From assembly GCF_002293435.1 (NCBI RefSeq), contig NZ_DBDF01000069.1:1-23401 (forward strand): a DNA stretch of 23,401 bases, read 5' to 3'. The notes below the pieces were generated by a model that saw only the letters and a list, made by a program, of their open reading frames with translations, ran no database searches and was not told the origin of the DNA. Position 1 is the first letter of the stretch; the number at the start of each line of letters is the position of its first letter. The stretch is from Bacteroides sp. UBA939. GTDB taxonomy: Bacteria; Bacteroidota; Bacteroidia; Bacteroidales; Bacteroidaceae. Both the position numbers and the translations under genes were made by a program. Shown piece by piece: positions 21,080 through 23,401 of the stretch.

Positions 21080-23233
21080 ATAAACCACCAGCACCGCACT
21101 CTCAAACTGAGTATTCAACGGATTTTCCAGCCCTTGCTCCATCAACTCGGCTCCGGTAAACACCTTTCCATTGGCAGGGAAACGGGAAACCACTCCTTTG
21201 GGAAGGCTTACCTCCTCGACGCGATATTTCCTGTCAGCCTCAAGCCCTCCAAGCCTTACCCGCGATTCGTTGCCATCCTTCGTCTGGTAAAGGTAGACCA
21301 CCGCCTGTTTCTTATCCACCGCAACATAACTCAAAGACGCTAACGGCGATTCATAAGGAGAAACCAGACGGTAAAGCTCACCGCGCATCACCAATGGACG
21401 TATCCGCTCCTTATACAGTTTCACCGCATCGGCTATCCGGGCGCGTTCTTCGGCCGTTGCCTTATCCAGCGCCAGGTCAATGCCAAACGCGCCGCTCAAC
21501 GCTACGTCAATAGCCATCTTCAAATGACGCTTACCCATGCGGGTGACGTGAGCCGAAATCGTATTGGCAGGGAAGAAATGCGAAAAGCCCCACTGTATCT
21601 TGATACGCCCCAACGGGTCTGTATTATCACTGGGCCAGAATGAATGGAAATAAGGCATCGCGCCATAGTCCACACGCCCCGAACCACCTGCGCAAAGCAT
21701 CGCCATTACGTTGGGGAAACCTTTGGCAAAACGATCCATCAACTGGTAGAGCGCCCGGTTATAGTCTATCCAGAGGTGGCTTTGATTGGCCGGTTGCAGA
21801 TAAGACGACCCCGGTTGGGTGATGTAGCGGTTGCAATCCCACTTCACGTAACTGATGTCCGGATTGGGGCGCAGAGTCTTGTCGATAATACCCCATTCAA
21901 AGGCCTGTACCTCGGGGCGCGTCAAGTCGAGTATCTCCTGATGACGGCCAAGTATCGCTTCGCGCCCGGGTTGGGTAATAATCCAGTCGGGATGCTTCTG
22001 ATAGAGTTCGCTTTGCGGATTCACCATCTCAGGCTCCAGCCAGATACCAAAACCGACTTTACGCTTCAACGCTTCCCCGGCGATGTACGACAGTCCACGG
22101 GGAAGTTTCCTGGTAGAAGGTTCCCAGTCGCCCAGACCGTGCTTGTCGTCGTCGCGCGAATACGCGCCGTTGCCAAACCATCCGTCGTCCAGCAAGAAAA
22201 GCTCTGCACCTACCTGGCGGGCGCCGTCAAAGAGTTGTTTCAGACGCTCTTCATCGAAATCACAATGCGTAGCCTCCCAGTTATTCAACAGGACGGGACG
22301 GTCTTTCTCCGCATCACGAATAGCGTTAGCCATTGCCCAGCGGTGGAAGCGGCGGCTGACTTCACCTTTCCCCTGCTTGCTGTAAGCATAAAGAATGGCA
22401 GGTGTGGTAAATGCGTCGCCACGCTCCAGATTGTACTGCGAGCCTAACGGGTTCATACCGGTGAGCAGACGCAAGTTCTTATTCCAGTCCACATCAAAAG
22501 CAAACTGGAAGCTGCCGCTCCAGCGGAGGGAAGCAGCCAGCACCTCACCTTCGTTCTCTTTGGCAGGTGCGTCCAACGAAAGCATAAAAGAAGGAATACG
22601 CATCTGATGGGCGCGGATGCCTAATTTGGAGTCCAGTATCTTCACTCCTTCCGAAAGGCGTTCTTCAGCGAGGGTTGCTTCGCGCTTATAGTTGCCCATG
22701 AATTGGGTAAGCCAATATTCGCGGGCTTTCACTATAGGAGAGGCGGATGCAAAACGGTGCAGTACCACCTTGCCTTGCTCGTTGTGCGTAACGGTATTCC
22801 AGATTTCCATCATGCTGTTGTCCGTGTAGCACTTGATGAAGATATCTACCGTGAACGGATAGGCGGGGTCTTTCAATGAAATAACGGTTTGCTCGATGCC
22901 CGGCGCCGGTGTTTCCGTGCGATGCTCCGCGTAATGAAGTTCGGTAGAGGTGTTTCCATCGGTATGGGTAGCCTGGATGGCGGGTTCGGTTAATACTCCG
23001 TTTCCATAAGGGGGCAGGAATTCCCATTCGCGCGAGGGCATCTTGGCGGGTGGGGTTACTTCACGTGCGGCATCGCCAAATCCTAATTGATACAGGCGAT
23101 TGTCCGTTCCAACCATGAAGGTTAGTTTCAGTTCGCCGGATGTAACGGTAAAGAGTTTCTTCACGTTTGGGTTGTCTGCCGCACGCATGGTGAAGCAGCA
23201 GAGCAACAGGGTGAATATCCATATATTCTTCAT
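21077..23233 (-). CDS. GH36 alpha-galactosidase
   Basis: A 718-residue exported protein with signal peptide MKNIWIFTLLLCCFTMRA, normal length for GH36. It has the N-terminal beta-supersandwich, a central (beta/alpha)8 barrel and a C-terminal beta domain. Diagnostic motifs are LLNNWEATHCDF, FLLDDGWFG, GLGDWEPSTRKLPRGL, GFGIWLEPEMVNPQSELY, YVKWDCNR with the expected nucleophile Asp466, CAGGSGRVDYG, and FWPSDNTDP with the expected acid/base Asp536. It removes terminal alpha-galactose from oligosaccharides such as raffinose-type sugars, galactomannan fragments or host glycans, with retention. No promoter is seen in the bases before it, so its transcription may begin beyond the window. All catalytic residues appear intact. 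Confidence 0.95.
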   Translation of the reverse strand: MKNIWIFTLLLCCFTMRAADNPNVKKLFTVTSGELKLTFMVGTDNRLYQLGFGDAAREVTPPAKMPSREWEFLPPYGNGVLTEPAIQATHTDGNTSTELHYAEHRTETPAPGIEQTVISLKDPAYPFTVDIFIKCYTDNSMMEIWNTVTHNEQGKVVLHRFASASPIVKAREYWLTQFMGNYKREATLAEERLSEGVKILDSKLGIRAHQMRIPSFMLSLDAPAKENEGEVLAASLRWSGSFQFAFDVDWNKNLRLLTGMNPLGSQYNLERGDAFTTPAILYAYSKQGKGEVSRRFHRWAMANAIRDAEKDRPVLLNNWEATHCDFDEERLKQLFDGARQVGAELFLLDDGWFGNGAYSRDDDKHGLGDWEPSTRKLPRGLSYIAGEALKRKVGFGIWLEPEMVNPQSELYQKHPDWIITQPGREAILGRHQEILDLTRPEVQAFEWGIIDKTLRPNPDISYVKWDCNRYITQPGSSYLQPANQSHLWIDYNRALYQLMDRFAKGFPNVMAMLCAGGSGRVDYGAMPYFHSFWPSDNTDPLGRIKIQWGFSHFFPANTISAHVTRMGKRHLKMAIDVALSGAFGIDLALDKATAEERARIADAVKLYKERIRPLVMRGELYRLVSPYESPLASLSYVAVDKKQAVVYLYQTKDGNESRVRLGGLEADRKYRVEEVSLPKGVVSRFPANGKVFTGAELMEQGLENPLNTQFESAVLVVY

Positions 23234-23268
23234 AATCTTTTTTATTGTTGTTAATAAGTAGTACGGTT

Positions 23269-23285
23269 GCGAAGCGGAGCTTCGC
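23269..23285. other. small hairpin upstream of the GH36 gene
   Basis: GCGAAGC and GCTTCGC are perfect 7-bp arms around a three-base loop, about 36 bases upstream of the GH36 start codon. It may be a 5' mRNA hairpin or part of the adjoining repeat. Confidence 0.35.
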
Positions 23286-23401
23286 AGGGATTAGGGGATA
23301 GGGATTAGTGTTGAATGATTAGCGTTGAATGATTAGGGATTAGGGATTAATGATAAGTAATTAGTGATTAACAAGAGTATCTCTATTCTCCTCCTCCTGG
23401 G
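23286..23401. repeat. second copy of the GATTAGGG / AGTATCTCTATTC hairpin repeat, cut by the window end
   Basis: GATTAGGG and GATTAGTG units are followed by GATTAACAAGAGTATCTCTA and TTCTCCTCCTCCTGGG, the same wording and order as 3380-3483. The window ends at the loop, so the right arm is outside. No gene is visible in this stretch. Confidence 0.65.

Overview
The window looks like a chromosomal accessory locus of a gut Bacteroides or close Bacteroidales relative. The evidence is a SusC/SusD pair, a hybrid two-component sensor/regulator (HTCS), a Bacteroides-type HU-like DNA-binding protein, lipoproteins, a near absence of Shine-Dalgarno sequences, and promoter boxes of the Bacteroidetes type (TAnnTTTG). 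All thirteen convincing genes are on the minus strand, so transcription runs from high to low coordinates. I see no tRNA, rRNA, CRISPR array, transposase or integrase.

Layout in transcription order. (1) 23.2-18.7 kb: a GH36 alpha-galactosidase and an (alpha/alpha)6-type glycosidase of uncertain family, separated by a large intergenic palindrome. (2) 18.3-13.3 kb: susC and susD with a hairpin terminator after susD. Together these form a compact polysaccharide utilisation locus (PUL) with no visible surface glycan-binding (SusE/F-like) gene. (3) 13.2-11.6 kb: a repeat-rich gap, a gene for an HU-like protein with its own recognisable promoter, and more structured DNA. (4) 11.5-7.4 kb: a 1370-residue HTCS that probably senses the sugar released by the PUL. 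(5) 7.3-0.04 kb: a seven-gene run with its own -7 box: a beta-propeller/di-heme cytochrome, a RidA/chorismatase-like protein, a cupin lipoprotein resembling D-lyxose isomerase, a small VOC protein, DhaK, DhaL and an LsrF-like aldolase/thiolase.

How the parts could work together. The glycosidases and SusCD would release and import an alpha-galactoside. The HTCS sits between the two blocks and may control one or both. The last block reads as a ketose kinase plus aldolase route (isomerase-like cupin, DhaKL kinase, LsrF-type C-C cleaving enzyme) with two accessory proteins and an exported haem protein. I know of no described pathway with exactly this gene set, which makes it the best candidate for new biology here.

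The gaps between genes are unusually rich in repeats. At least six distinct families occur, several forming long inverted repeats that abut stop codons. The most distinctive are a family built from a 17-bp unit (CTCAGTATACGACTGAG type) in three places, a 180-bp nested palindrome downstream of susD, and a four-copy motif with an exact 22-bp period upstream of the HU-like gene.
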